A stretch of DNA of 64,000 nt from an uncultured Oscillibacter sp. GTDB taxonomy: Bacteria; Bacillota; Clostridia; Oscillospirales; Oscillospiraceae. Of the stretch, positions 25,761 through 34,410 are shown piece after piece. Numbering within the stretch: position 1 is the stretch's first letter; every line of letters starts with the position of its first letter. The notes under the pieces are model-generated. The model was not told where the DNA came from, did not search any database, and saw only the letters and a list, made by a program, of their open reading frames with translations. The stretch spans positions 31,032-95,031 of the forward strand of contig CAJUTB010000007.1 of assembly GCA_910589315.1 (NCBI GenBank), written 5' to 3'. The translations under genes and the position numbers were made by a program.

Positions 25761-26819
25761 ATGGTTCCCGGAAAAAAAATCCGCGTTCTGGTGGTGGACG
25801 ATTCCTCCCTGGCCCGGAGCATGATTATAAACGGGCTCTCAACCCATCCAAGGATTGAGATTATCGGTTACGCCATCAATACCCTGGACGCACGAAACAA
25901 ACTCAGCCAGCTCAAGCCCGATGTGGTGACCATGGATGTGGAAATGCCCGGGCAAAGCGGCATTGACTTCCTAAAAGAATACATCCCCACCCACCCGATC
26001 CCGGTGATTCTGGTGTCCTCCCTGAACCTGCGGGTGTTTGACGCCCTGGGGGCCGGAGCCGTGGACTTCGTGCGCAAGCCGGAGCCTAGGGACAACAAGG
26101 ATGCCTTTATCACCGGTCTGGCCCAGAAAATCATCATCGCCTCCATGGCGAAAGTCCGTCCGGCCATGAACGCCCCGGCCGCCGCGGGAAGCAGCGCGCT
26201 GGCGGCGGCGACGGCCGCCGCGCTGGGCGTGTCCCCGGCATTGGATAACGTGATCATCGGCCTGGGGGCTTCCACCGGCGGCACGGAGGCCACCCTGGAG
26301 GTCATGAAGCGTCTGCCTGCCGATATTCCGGCTATGGTGATTGTGCAGCATATGCCGCCGGGCTTTACGAAAATGTACGCCGACCGGCTGAACCGCCTCT
26401 GCAAGATGGAGGTGCGGGAGGCCAAGAGCGGCGACGAGCTGCACCGGGGCCTGGCTCTGGTGGCCCCCGCCGATTTGCAGTGCCGGGTCGTGCGGATTGG
26501 AACCCGGTATACGGTTTCCTGCCTGCCCGGCGAAAAAGTGAGCGGACACCGCCCCTCTGTGGACGCCATGTTCCAGTCCATGTCGGAGACGGTGCGCTGC
26601 AAAATGGTGGGCATCATTATGACCGGCATGGGCCAGGACGGCGCGGCGGGCCTGCTGGCCATGCGAAAGAGCGGCGCGTACACCATCGGACAGGATAAGG
26701 AGTCCAGCGTGGTGTACGGAATGCCGATGGTGGCCCAGAATATCGGCGCGGTGTGTACCCAGGCTTCCTGCGAAAATATTGCAAGCGTTCTGCTGCGGCA
26801 CCTCAAAACCCTGGGGTGA
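25761..26819 (+). CDS. cheB: Chemotaxis receptor methylesterase CheB
   Basis: Phosphorylation-activated demethylase/deamidase of receptors. The 352 residues have a receiver domain with the phospho-Asp at 59 (VTMDVEMPG) and the acidic pocket VVDDSS. After an Ala-rich linker (about 138-160), the esterase domain carries the triad Ser171 (GASTGGTEA), His197 (VQHMPPGF) and Asp293 (TGMGQDGAAG). An ACGGAGGTGG SD precedes it. Last gene of the che cluster; no cheY, cheC, cheD or receptor gene is in the window. Confidence 0.97.
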   Translation: MVPGKKIRVLVVDDSSLARSMIINGLSTHPRIEIIGYAINTLDARNKLSQLKPDVVTMDVEMPGQSGIDFLKEYIPTHPIPVILVSSLNLRVFDALGAGAVDFVRKPEPRDNKDAFITGLAQKIIIASMAKVRPAMNAPAAAGSSALAAATAAALGVSPALDNVIIGLGASTGGTEATLEVMKRLPADIPAMVIVQHMPPGFTKMYADRLNRLCKMEVREAKSGDELHRGLALVAPADLQCRVVRIGTRYTVSCLPGEKVSGHRPSVDAMFQSMSETVRCKMVGIIMTGMGQDGAAGLLAMRKSGAYTIGQDKESSVVYGMPMVAQNIGAVCTQASCENIASVLLRHLKTLG

Positions 26820-26920
26820 GCCGGAGCGGCATACGCGGAATCACGGTGGAATCGGCCCTTTCCCGGGGCCGTATTCCGCCGTTTTGCTGCCTGTATAGAG
26901 AAATTTCTCCAATAGAATTC

Positions 26921-26947
26921 TTAACTTTTCGCCATAATAGCCGATAT
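26921..26947 (+). promoter_or_regulatory. Sigma-28 (SigD)-type promoter upstream of flgM
   Basis: TTAA at 26921-26924 and GCCGATAT at 26940-26947 are separated by 15 bases, matching the flagellar sigma factor consensus TAAA-N15-GCCGATAT except for one base. It lies 57 bases before the flgM GTG. Confidence 0.75.
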
Positions 26948-27004
26948 GATAAATAAATAAGTGAGAGGCATGTTAGAAATTTTTGGCAAAGGATGTGAGA
27001 TACC

Positions 27005-27313
27005 GTGCTGACTTCTTCCAGTTCCGGCGGGATTTCTTCGGTTGGCCGGACAAAAGTTTATTACCCCAGTCAAAGGCGCGGCCCAGCCACGCCGCAGGCC
27101 GGAGGGCCGAACTATGATTCCGCAACGTTCTCCTCGCTGCTGGCCGGGAAAAACGCGGAACAGATGGACGCGGTCAGCCGCATGTCGCGGGAAGTGCGGA
27201 CCGCGACCACAACCGGCGATATTCAGGAGCTGCGCCGGGCAGTCTCCGCCGGAGAGTATACCCCTGACCCTATGGCCATTGCCGGCCGGATTTTACTGCT
27301 GGTGGAGGAATGA
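27005..27313 (+). CDS. flgM: Anti-sigma-28 factor FlgM
   Basis: Holds the flagellar sigma factor inactive until hook completion, when it is exported. The 102-residue product (GTG start, AAAGGATG upstream) has a disordered N-terminus rich in Ser, Gly and Pro. The C-terminal sigma-binding helices read TTTGDIQELRRAVSAGEYTP and DPMAIAGRIL. First gene of the late flagellar operon, with a sigma-28-type promoter in front, giving autoregulation. Confidence 0.88.
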   Translation: MLTSSSSGGISSVGRTKVYYPSQRRGPATPQAGGPNYDSATFSSLLAGKNAEQMDAVSRMSREVRTATTTGDIQELRRAVSAGEYTPDPMAIAGRILLLVEE

Positions 27314-27314
27314 C

Positions 27315-27818
27315 ATGAGCGACGCATACCGTTCTTATTTGGAGCTGCTGGAAACCCTGCGGGATAAAGTGGAGGCGTTGTCCGAGCTGGCGAAGAAAAA
27401 AATCGAGGCCGCCGAAAACGACGACCTGATGGCCCTGAATGAAGTCATCAAACAGGAACAGGCCCTGGCTCTGTCCTTCCGCGGGCTGGAACGGACACGG
27501 GAAAAACTGGTGGAGGAAATGGGCTTGCAGGAAGTGGCCCTCTCCCAGCTGGCTACCCGCTATCCCCTGGAAATGCGGGAGGAGGCCCGGCAGGCCGCCG
27601 CAGCCCTTCAGGATGAATTTCAGACCTATCAGGGCGTGGCCAAAACCGCGCGGGGCGTTCTGGAACGCAATCTTTACGAGGTGGAGAGCATTCTCACCAG
27701 CCTGGGCGGGCCTCTGCCGGAGGAGAGTCCGGCAGCCGGCCCGCGGCCGGGTTATAAGCCTCCCGCGGCTGAGACCGCCGCGCCGCCGCCGTCCATGCGG
27801 ACGGATTTTCGCGCGTAA
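27315..27818 (+). CDS. flgN: Flagellar chaperone FlgN
   Basis: Export chaperone for FlgK and FlgL. The 167-residue start at 27315 is chosen by GGTGGAGG 6 bases upstream and position 1 base after the flgM stop. A long helical coiled coil spans about 5-140 (YLELLETLRDKVEALSELAK); a Pro/Ala-rich tail follows. Family assignment relies on helical pattern, length and place between flgM and flgK. Confidence 0.85.
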   Translation: MSDAYRSYLELLETLRDKVEALSELAKKKIEAAENDDLMALNEVIKQEQALALSFRGLERTREKLVEEMGLQEVALSQLATRYPLEMREEARQAAAALQDEFQTYQGVAKTARGVLERNLYEVESILTSLGGPLPEESPAAGPRPGYKPPAAETAAPPPSMRTDFRA

Positions 27819-27861
27819 AGCAGCTGTTATAACGTTGATTTGCAGAAAAGGAGTTTGAACG

Positions 27862-30303
27862 ATGGGCATTGGCACTTTTGGTTCCTTCACCCAGGCCCGG
27901 CTGGCGATTTACGCCGCTCAGAGCGGGATTCGGGTGACGGGTAACAATATTTCCAACATCAATACGCTGGGCTACACCCGCCAGCGGCTGGACCAGGAAA
28001 GCCTGTATGTCGGCGGCGCGGACCGGTACAGCTCAAAATACGACCTGCGGATTGGGCAGGGCGTACTCTGCCCCAGCGTTTCCCAGCTGCGGGACCCTTA
28101 TTTGGATATCCGCTACCGGGATGAGATCGCGAAGGTGGGGCAAAAGACAAAGAAATTGGAGACGCTGAACAAAATCGCCATGATTTTGGACGAAACCGGA
28201 AAGGGCGTACAGGGCGAGGGCGAAGATTTCGGCCTGATCGCCGCGGACCTGGCGGAGCTGGAATCCGCTCTGCGGGAGCTGACCACCCAGACCGGCCATC
28301 AGGAGTGGGACAATGAAGTCCGGGCGGCTGCTCAGTCCTTGTGTGCGAAGCTCAACTCCTATGCAACCCGTCTCGAGAGAGAGTATGAGAGCGAAGTAAA
28401 GCATCTGGAAGATAAAGTGAGCGAGATCAATTCCTGGCTGTCCAACATCCGGGATTTGAATGAGACGATTCGTAACAGCGAAATCCATGGACAGGACGCC
28501 TTGGAGCTGCGGGACGAGCGGAATGTCCTGATTGACAAGCTGGCCGAACAGATTCACATTGACGTGACCTACGTCTATGAGGATATCGGCGGCGGCCAGC
28601 AGGTTTCCAAGCTGATTATCAAGCTGGCGGGCGACAACCCGGATTCGTCGGTCACGTCCGACTCCGCCGAGCTGATCAACGGCATTTTCGGTTCCCAGAT
28701 TTCCATTGAGCAAGTGCCCCAGCCGAATACCGAGTACGACATGAAGGACATCACCAGCCTGCCGTATTTGGATAAGGACGGCAACGGCACCTACCGGTGG
28801 GAAGACGCAAATAAAGTGCCAAAGCCGAACACGGACCCCGCTACCATGGGAACGCTGCCCTATTTGAACGACAAGGGCGAAGCGGTTGCCGATGAGGCGG
28901 ACGCGCTCTGGATTGCCGAAGAAAATCCCCAGTACCTGAAATACCTGAAGCCAGACGGCACGGCAACGAACGACCCCGACGAGGCAGAGAAGGTCAATAA
29001 CCCGAATTTCAACATCAAAGTTTCCGAGCTGCGGGATTGCCGGGATAAGCTGCTGTTCTATACCGAGAAGGATACGAAAAAATGCACGGCCCAGGAGTAT
29101 AAGGATGCTCTGGCCGCCGGCAAGCTGGTAGAGGAGAGCCCCCGGGACCCGGACACCGGCGTTTATACGATCACCGTTTTCCAGAAGTCGTCCAAGGGCG
29201 AGTATACGAAAACCGTCTATACAAAGACGCCCTCGAAGGAAACGCCGCTGGACGACAACGACCTGACCGGAGCCATCCAGGCGTCGCGGGAGCTGCTGAC
29301 GGAGGAAGGCGAATTCACCAAACGGGAGGTCATCCTGGGGACCAACAACGACCCCAACAGCCCCTACCGCAACGCCGACGAAACGGCCGTTACCAAACGG
29401 GGAATCCCGTATTACCAGAAAGCGTTGGATTTGCTGGCGAACCAGTTGGCAACGGCCATGAACAAAGCGAACAACGGCTTTTTGACGGACAAAGACGGAA
29501 ACTATGTTACCGAAGGCGTGGACGATGAAGGAAAACCCGCGGGCGTGCCGATTACCATAGAGTATGGCGTAAAGGCCGACGGGACTCCGGTGATGGACCC
29601 TGCCACCGATGTGGTTGACCACACGGAAAAATACACATTAAACAACAAGGAAAATCTGGATGACCCCGAAGTGTGGGCGAAACTGCCTTATGACGTGCGG
29701 CTCGCGCTTACTACAACGGGTAAAACTCCGGCATCCGAAGCGGTGAAGGAGTATGTGAGCCAAAACGGCGGTATGCCGAAGGGTGTCAATTTGTTCAGTA
29801 ACAACGGCGATTCAGACGATGATACGGATATTACCGCGTCCAATATCTCGATTTCCTACACCTGGGCCAAAGGTCCCGGCCTGGTGAATTCCTTTATTCT
29901 TGACCCGAACAAAATGGATGCCGCCAGCGGCGACAGCTCCAATATCCTGCACCTGATGGGCCTTTTCCAAACCAAAATGAACTATTATCCCGACAGCATC
30001 CCCAGCACCGTCGGGCAGGCCAATCACGACATCATGTTCAAGGGCACTTTCCGGGAGATGTGGAACAATGTCGGCTTTACGCTGGGCCAGGACCAGCAGG
30101 TGACTGGAACGCTGCTGGAAACCCATGAGGAAAACGCTTTGCAGATTGATATGGCGCGGGACTCTGTTTCCTCCGTCGATTTCAACGACGAGGCCATGAA
30201 TTTAATGATGTATTCCAAATCGTACAACGCCGCCTGCCGTCTGATGACCACCATTGACTCCATGCTGGATAAGCTCATCAACGGCACGGGTATGACGACC
30301 TGA
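27862..30303 (+). CDS. flgK: Flagellar hook-filament junction protein FlgK (HAP1)
   Basis: Joins hook to filament. The 813 residues begin with the rod/hook family motif QSGIRVTGNNISNINTLGYT and QRL, then the coiled N-terminal D0/D1 helices. The C-terminus ends in DFNDEAMNLMMYSKSYNAAC and MTTIDSMLDKLIN, the conserved D0 helix. Family members are often 450-650 residues, so the variable surface-exposed middle (about 270-650), rich in Asp, Pro and Thr, is expanded. AAAAGGAG precedes the ATG. Confidence 0.95.
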   Translation: MGIGTFGSFTQARLAIYAAQSGIRVTGNNISNINTLGYTRQRLDQESLYVGGADRYSSKYDLRIGQGVLCPSVSQLRDPYLDIRYRDEIAKVGQKTKKLETLNKIAMILDETGKGVQGEGEDFGLIAADLAELESALRELTTQTGHQEWDNEVRAAAQSLCAKLNSYATRLEREYESEVKHLEDKVSEINSWLSNIRDLNETIRNSEIHGQDALELRDERNVLIDKLAEQIHIDVTYVYEDIGGGQQVSKLIIKLAGDNPDSSVTSDSAELINGIFGSQISIEQVPQPNTEYDMKDITSLPYLDKDGNGTYRWEDANKVPKPNTDPATMGTLPYLNDKGEAVADEADALWIAEENPQYLKYLKPDGTATNDPDEAEKVNNPNFNIKVSELRDCRDKLLFYTEKDTKKCTAQEYKDALAAGKLVEESPRDPDTGVYTITVFQKSSKGEYTKTVYTKTPSKETPLDDNDLTGAIQASRELLTEEGEFTKREVILGTNNDPNSPYRNADETAVTKRGIPYYQKALDLLANQLATAMNKANNGFLTDKDGNYVTEGVDDEGKPAGVPITIEYGVKADGTPVMDPATDVVDHTEKYTLNNKENLDDPEVWAKLPYDVRLALTTTGKTPASEAVKEYVSQNGGMPKGVNLFSNNGDSDDDTDITASNISISYTWAKGPGLVNSFILDPNKMDAASGDSSNILHLMGLFQTKMNYYPDSIPSTVGQANHDIMFKGTFREMWNNVGFTLGQDQQVTGTLLETHEENALQIDMARDSVSSVDFNDEAMNLMMYSKSYNAACRLMTTIDSMLDKLINGTGMTT

Positions 30304-30317
30304 TTAGGAGGGAAACG

Positions 30318-31730
30318 ATGATTACACGTACAACAACGATTGGTTCCTTGAAGAATTACCGGTACAACCTTAATCACTCCATGACCACCATGAGTACCGC
30401 CATGGGAAAAATTACCACGGGCCGGAACTTCAACTCTTTTGCGGAGAGTCCGGCGACGGCGGCCCAGGCGTTTCAGCTTCGTCATGCCTATCTCCGCACC
30501 GCGAGCCAGCACTCGGTCAATAGCGAGCTGGTGCATAAATACGAGGTGGCGTGGTCGGCTCTGTCCGGTGTGGAAAGCGACATCGACACGATTGACAACA
30601 GCGGCTTTCACAACCTCATCCGCGCCGAAAACGGCGCGGACGCCTCCGCGCGGAATGCGCTGGGTCAGGATATGGCGGCAAAGGCCAAGAGTATTGTTCA
30701 GACGATGAACGGCCGCTATGGTGAAAACTATGTGTTCTCCGGAGCGGACACGCTGAATGTTCCCCTGACCTGGGGGCCGCAGAAAAACCCGGATTACGTG
30801 GAGGACCCGAAAGATCCGGTACATTTTCAGTATTTGGCACAAACGGGCTTGGGTACTGAGATTGATGGCACTTGGTATACAAATGATCCCGACGAAGCGA
30901 TAGTCGAGACGAAAGATAACCCAGCTTACGACTCGAACAATCCCCCCACCGCTGACTGCCCACAGATTCCTGAATTTATAACGTATCCTAAAACAAACGA
31001 AGCCTATAACCCCAACGCGTCCTATAAATATGTCAAGAGCGCGACGACCATCGACGGCAAAACAACGGGCGAATTCACCAACGATGTGACCGAGGCAAAT
31101 CAGGTGCTGTATTACCGCGGTGTTCCCGTGGACAGCATGGCGGAAAGCGACAAGTCCAAGCTGGACTATTATACCGGCGAGGAACGGAAATATATTGACA
31201 TCGGTCTGGGCTACAAGGAAAAGGACGGTTCCGTGGTGTCCTCCAGCGTCCAGAACAGTGCGCTCCAAGGCGTCTATTACCTGGGCGGCTATGGCACCAA
31301 GGAGGTCAAAATCCTCATGGACCCGGACGACCCCAGCACCGAGCGGACCGTTACGGTGCCCAACAACATCGTTTCCGTTATGAGCCGCCTGGGCACGATC
31401 ATGCAGAACTGTGACCCGGATGACGGCAGTTTTGCCAGCGAAGAAGAAGAAGCGGAATTCTACGCGCTGGCGCAGCAGTATGAGGATGTCAGCTCCCTAG
31501 TCAAGCAGCGGTATACTGAGCTGGATACGACCTCCAGCTTCCTCAAGGATAACCTGGAGTTACTGGAAGACAACGCCAACAACCTCCAGGACCAGTTCCT
31601 GGGCATTGAGGACGTAAACCCTGCGGCTGCAATTTCCGATTTCATGTTTGCAAGATATTCCTATGATACCGCGCTGAAAATAGGCAATAGCCTCCTTTCC
31701 CAGAGCTTGATGGATTATATGAGTTTCTAA
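30318..31730 (+). CDS. flgL: Flagellar hook-filament junction protein FlgL (HAP3)
   Basis: Second junction protein, 470 residues. The N-terminal helix resembles flagellin (NLNHSMTTMSTAMGKITTGR, then FNSFAESPATAAQAF). The C-terminal helices run LELLEDNANNLQDQFLGIED to SYDTALKIGNSLLSQSLMDY. An inserted variable domain lies at about 150-330. It is 14 bases after flgK with AGGAGGG as SD. Confidence 0.94.
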   Translation: MITRTTTIGSLKNYRYNLNHSMTTMSTAMGKITTGRNFNSFAESPATAAQAFQLRHAYLRTASQHSVNSELVHKYEVAWSALSGVESDIDTIDNSGFHNLIRAENGADASARNALGQDMAAKAKSIVQTMNGRYGENYVFSGADTLNVPLTWGPQKNPDYVEDPKDPVHFQYLAQTGLGTEIDGTWYTNDPDEAIVETKDNPAYDSNNPPTADCPQIPEFITYPKTNEAYNPNASYKYVKSATTIDGKTTGEFTNDVTEANQVLYYRGVPVDSMAESDKSKLDYYTGEERKYIDIGLGYKEKDGSVVSSSVQNSALQGVYYLGGYGTKEVKILMDPDDPSTERTVTVPNNIVSVMSRLGTIMQNCDPDDGSFASEEEEAEFYALAQQYEDVSSLVKQRYTELDTTSSFLKDNLELLEDNANNLQDQFLGIEDVNPAAAISDFMFARYSYDTALKIGNSLLSQSLMDYMSF

Positions 31731-31788
31731 ATCAGAGATTGATTTGTAATAGAGGGAAACTGGAAACGAAAGGAGCTGCGAATGATTT

Positions 31789-32397
31789 ATGAATCAACTG
31801 ATTGAGATTACCACTGTCCCCATAGAGATCGAGATGAAAACCTCGCGGGCGCAACTGCAATACGCCAAAGGCACCGCCGAGCTGGAGGTTTCCCGCGACA
31901 AGGGCGGGCTGAGCATCAAAAGCCGTCCGATTCAACTGAATGTGGATACTTTCGAGATGCGCAGTTCCATTATGCCGACGCCGGTGCAGAGCATCCAGAA
32001 GGGCGCGCAGGAGGGCAAGCAGGCCGCCTATAAGGCGACGGCTTCCTTTGCCCAGGAAGGTGAGCTTTATCTCAAGGCCCAGATCGGCGAAGGCGTTCAG
32101 ACCCCCTTTGCCGAGACCGCCATGAGTCCCCAGATGTACAGCCAGCCCGCGATGGATTTTATTCCGTCGGAACAGCCGGAGATCACCTGGGACCCGGGCG
32201 AGATGAATATTCGCTACGAAATGGATAAACTAAACTTCGATTGGCGGATTAACCCGACGAAATTTGAATTCGTCCCCGGTGACATTGAGATCTCTGTGAA
32301 GCAGCGTCCAGAGGTTATCATCAAGTATATCGGCGGCCCGCTCTATGTCCCGCCTTCCGCGGACCCGAACTATGAGCCGGTGGACGTGCAGGCATGA
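31789..32397 (+). CDS. DUF6470/YviE-family flagellar operon protein
   Basis: 202 residues opening with LIEITTVPIEIEMKTSRAQL and repeated beta-strand segments ending in KQRPEVIIKYIGGPLYVPPS. B. subtilis yviE occupies the same place between flgL and fliW; its function is not established. AAAGGAGC precedes the ATG. No signal peptide or membrane segment. Confidence 0.85.
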   Translation: MNQLIEITTVPIEIEMKTSRAQLQYAKGTAELEVSRDKGGLSIKSRPIQLNVDTFEMRSSIMPTPVQSIQKGAQEGKQAAYKATASFAQEGELYLKAQIGEGVQTPFAETAMSPQMYSQPAMDFIPSEQPEITWDPGEMNIRYEMDKLNFDWRINPTKFEFVPGDIEISVKQRPEVIIKYIGGPLYVPPSADPNYEPVDVQA

Positions 32398-32410
32398 CAG
32401 GAGGTCCGAT

Positions 32411-32860
32411 TTGAAGCTCCAGACCAAATATTTCGGGGAAATCGACTACGAGGCCGGAGAGGTCATCACCTTTCCGGCGGGAATGTTCGGCTTTGACGAG
32501 GAACACGGCTTTTTGCTGCTCCCCTTCGATGGAAGCGGCGGCAACCTGCTCTGTCTCCAAAGCACGGCGACGCCGGCCCTGGCCTTTGTTGTAATGGACC
32601 CGTTTTCGCTTCTGCCGGATTACGCGCCGGTTCTCCGAAAGGCCGAATTGCAGCAGTTCGGCGTAGAGGAGGTGGGCGAGCTGGGCTTTTATGTCCTGTG
32701 CGCCGTAAAACACCCGGTCTCCGCCAGTACGGTGAACCTGCGGTGCCCGATTGTGATTCATCCCCAAACCAGGGAGGCGCGGCAGGTGATTATGGAGGTC
32801 TATGATATGCGCCACCCATTGGAGGAGTTCGGCCACAGGGAGGAGGCCGCGTCTTGCTGA
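32411..32860 (+). CDS. fliW: Flagellar assembly factor FliW
   Basis: Binds flagellin and CsrA in a partner-switch that matches flagellin translation to export. The 149-residue start is TTG 32411, 6 bases after a perfect AGGAGG (32399-32404); it gives the family N-terminus KLQTKYFGEIDYE. Typical blocks: VITFPAGMFGFDEE, FVVMDPFSLLPDY and VNLRCPIVIHPQTREARQ. It overlaps csrA by 7 bases. Confidence 0.95.
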   Translation: MKLQTKYFGEIDYEAGEVITFPAGMFGFDEEHGFLLLPFDGSGGNLLCLQSTATPALAFVVMDPFSLLPDYAPVLRKAELQQFGVEEVGELGFYVLCAVKHPVSASTVNLRCPIVIHPQTREARQVIMEVYDMRHPLEEFGHREEAASC

Positions 32861-33099
32861 TTTTACAGCGTAAGCCCGGCGAATCCGTCGTGATTGGAGA
32901 GGATATCTCCATTTCCGTTGTTTCCGTAGAGAGCGGCCGGGTACGGCTTGCCATTTCGGCTCCCCAGGAGGTGCCGATTCTGCGGAGCGAGCTGCTGGAC
33001 GCGACGGAGGTAAACCGGGATTCTTCCGCAGGGGCAGACCCTGCGGAGCTGCTGGGCCTGTTGGGCGGTTTCCCGCCGGCGGGTTCAGATCAAAGGTGA
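32854..33099 (+). CDS. csrA: RNA-binding translational regulator CsrA
   Basis: Represses flagellin translation until freed by FliW. The 81 residues start at TTG 32854 within fliW, with GGGAGGAGG upstream. The conserved core is MLILQRKPGESVVIGEDISI, followed by GRVRLAISAPQEVPILRSEL. The tail after about residue 55 is Gly/Ala/Pro-rich and longer than in E. coli CsrA (61 aa). Confidence 0.96.
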   Translation: MLILQRKPGESVVIGEDISISVVSVESGRVRLAISAPQEVPILRSELLDATEVNRDSSAGADPAELLGLLGGFPPAGSDQR

Positions 33100-33114
33100 A
33101 AGGAGGATGCCGTG

Positions 33115-33291
33115 ATGATGGATGCAATTGCACAGGCTTCGATGCAGATGAGTGCGGCACAATTTTCCGTGGATTACGCGATGGCTGTGACCAAGAAAGT
33201 TATGGATACCCAGGAGCTGGCTGCGGAAGAAATGCTGGAAATGCTCCCGGCGACCCAGGCTTTGGGCGAGTTTATTGATACCTACGCCTGA
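33115..33291 (+). CDS. YjfB-like putative motility protein (58 aa)
   Basis: A short gene of 58 residues: MMDAIAQASMQMSAAQFSVD, then the amphipathic helix AMAVTKKVMDTQELAAEEML and the ending GEFIDTYA. This matches the small YjfB family, linked to motility by gene control in B. subtilis. A strong AGGAGG (33101-33106) is 8 bases upstream. It is the last gene before the terminator, where hag (flagellin) sits in B. subtilis. Confidence 0.82.
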   Translation: MMDAIAQASMQMSAAQFSVDYAMAVTKKVMDTQELAAEEMLEMLPATQALGEFIDTYA

Positions 33292-33364
33292 TAGAAAATC
33301 CCCGCTTGCGCCCCTGCTTGCCGGGGACGGTTTGGGGGAGCTTATTGGCTGTGGAATATGTTGC

Positions 33365-33399
33365 AAAAGGCCGTGAGCGTACACGCTCACGGCCTTTTT
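33365..33399. terminator. Strong terminator ending the flagellar operon
   Basis: A perfect stem (AAAAGGCCGTGAGCGT / ACGCTCACGGCCTTTT, 2-base loop) with T-runs on both strands, 74 bases after the YjfB-like stop. Confidence 0.85.
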
Positions 33400-33459
33400 C
33401 ACGTTCTTTTTCACCTGGGCGGTGCTAAAATGAAGGGGAATTTTCAGGGAGGTGCCAGG

Positions 33460-34182
33460 ATGAAAAAGGGAATTGGATGGCTGACCGGGATGCTGTTGTG
33501 TTTGTTTTTGACGGCCTGCGGAAGCGGCGGCGTACCGGCGGCAAATGCGGAACCCCTTCCGGAATCGGAGACCTATTGGACAGTGGAGACGGAACAGGGC
33601 GACGTTGCGCTGCGCAGCGGCGGTGCGGAAAGCATGGCGTTATATTTGCAGAAGGACGGAGAAGAAACCCTTTTGAAGACGCTGCAAAAGGAGGCGGATT
33701 ATTATGAGCCGTGGGATGTGACGGCCTGGGCGTTTACGGACACGCTGGGGTATGACGGGGTTGCGCTGCGCACGGCCATGACCGGCGGTTATTTCGGGAC
33801 CAATGTGTATTACGCGATTGAGGAAAACCAGCTGGAACCGATTGCGGACAGCTTTGGGTTTGAAGTAGATGACACCGCAGTGGATTTGAACGGAGACGGT
33901 CAGACGGAACTGGCGGCAAATAATACATATGGCGGCGACGGCCATCGGATGGTGACGGTTTTCCGGCGTACAGAGGAGGGGATTGAGAAAGGGATTCTGG
34001 GGCTGCCGGATATCCCGGACCACGACAATTGGGGTGTGAATTCCTATATGTCGGAGTATGACCCGATCAAGGAGGTTTTCCGGATCACGTATAATGTAAA
34101 GGACCAGAAAGAATCAAACTTCTTAGAAACCGCCGGTTTGGAGTGGTTCACCTTCTCGCCCTACGAGGGTGCGCAAGGGTAA
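33460..34182 (+). CDS. Predicted lipoprotein of unknown function
   Basis: 240 residues from ATG 33460 (GGGAGG SD). A lipoprotein signal is clear: a hydrophobic core and lipobox LTACGS (Cys near 19). The mature part has the calcium-loop-like segment DLNGDGQTEL, seen in FG-GAP/VCBS-type surface domains, and no catalytic motif I recognise. It stands alone between two terminators. Confidence 0.75.
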   Translation: MKKGIGWLTGMLLCLFLTACGSGGVPAANAEPLPESETYWTVETEQGDVALRSGGAESMALYLQKDGEETLLKTLQKEADYYEPWDVTAWAFTDTLGYDGVALRTAMTGGYFGTNVYYAIEENQLEPIADSFGFEVDDTAVDLNGDGQTELAANNTYGGDGHRMVTVFRRTEEGIEKGILGLPDIPDHDNWGVNSYMSEYDPIKEVFRITYNVKDQKESNFLETAGLEWFTFSPYEGAQG

Positions 34183-34240
34183 TCCGGATGCCGGGAACGG
34201 TTTGCGCCGGTGTTCCTTGGGTAATATGCAAACTTTGTTA

Positions 34241-34266
34241 GGGTCTGACGGGAAACCGTCAGGCCC
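34241..34266 (+). terminator. Terminator of the lipoprotein gene
   Basis: GGGTCTGACGG / CCGTCAGGCCC stem (one mismatch) with a 4-base loop, followed by TGCGTTTGTCTTT. Confidence 0.6.
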
Positions 34267-34341
34267 TGCGTTTGTCTTTGAAAGCTGTATTCATTTGGAC
34301 TGCGCCGATTTCAGAGATAACTCCAAAACCGGAAAATTACC

Positions 34342-34370
34342 TTGACAAATGGATGACAGTGTGTTATATT
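34342..34370 (+). promoter_or_regulatory. Consensus sigma-A promoter of the blaI-like operon
   Basis: TTGACA (34342-34347) and TATATT (34365-34370) are exactly 17 bases apart, 41 bases before the regulator start. The strength fits a promoter that must be repressed. Confidence 0.82.
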
Positions 34371-34392
34371 TTAATAGTCAACACCTTGTCAT
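34353..34392 (+). promoter_or_regulatory. Inverted-repeat operator for the BlaI-like repressor
   Basis: ATGACAGTGTGTT (34353-34365) and AACACCTTGTCAT (34380-34392) are reverse complements at 11 of 13 positions and flank the -10 box. BlaI/MecI repressors bind dyads with TGACA/TGTCA-like arms at such places. Confidence 0.6.
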
Positions 34393-34410
34393 ATAAAAGG
34401 AGGCAACGCT

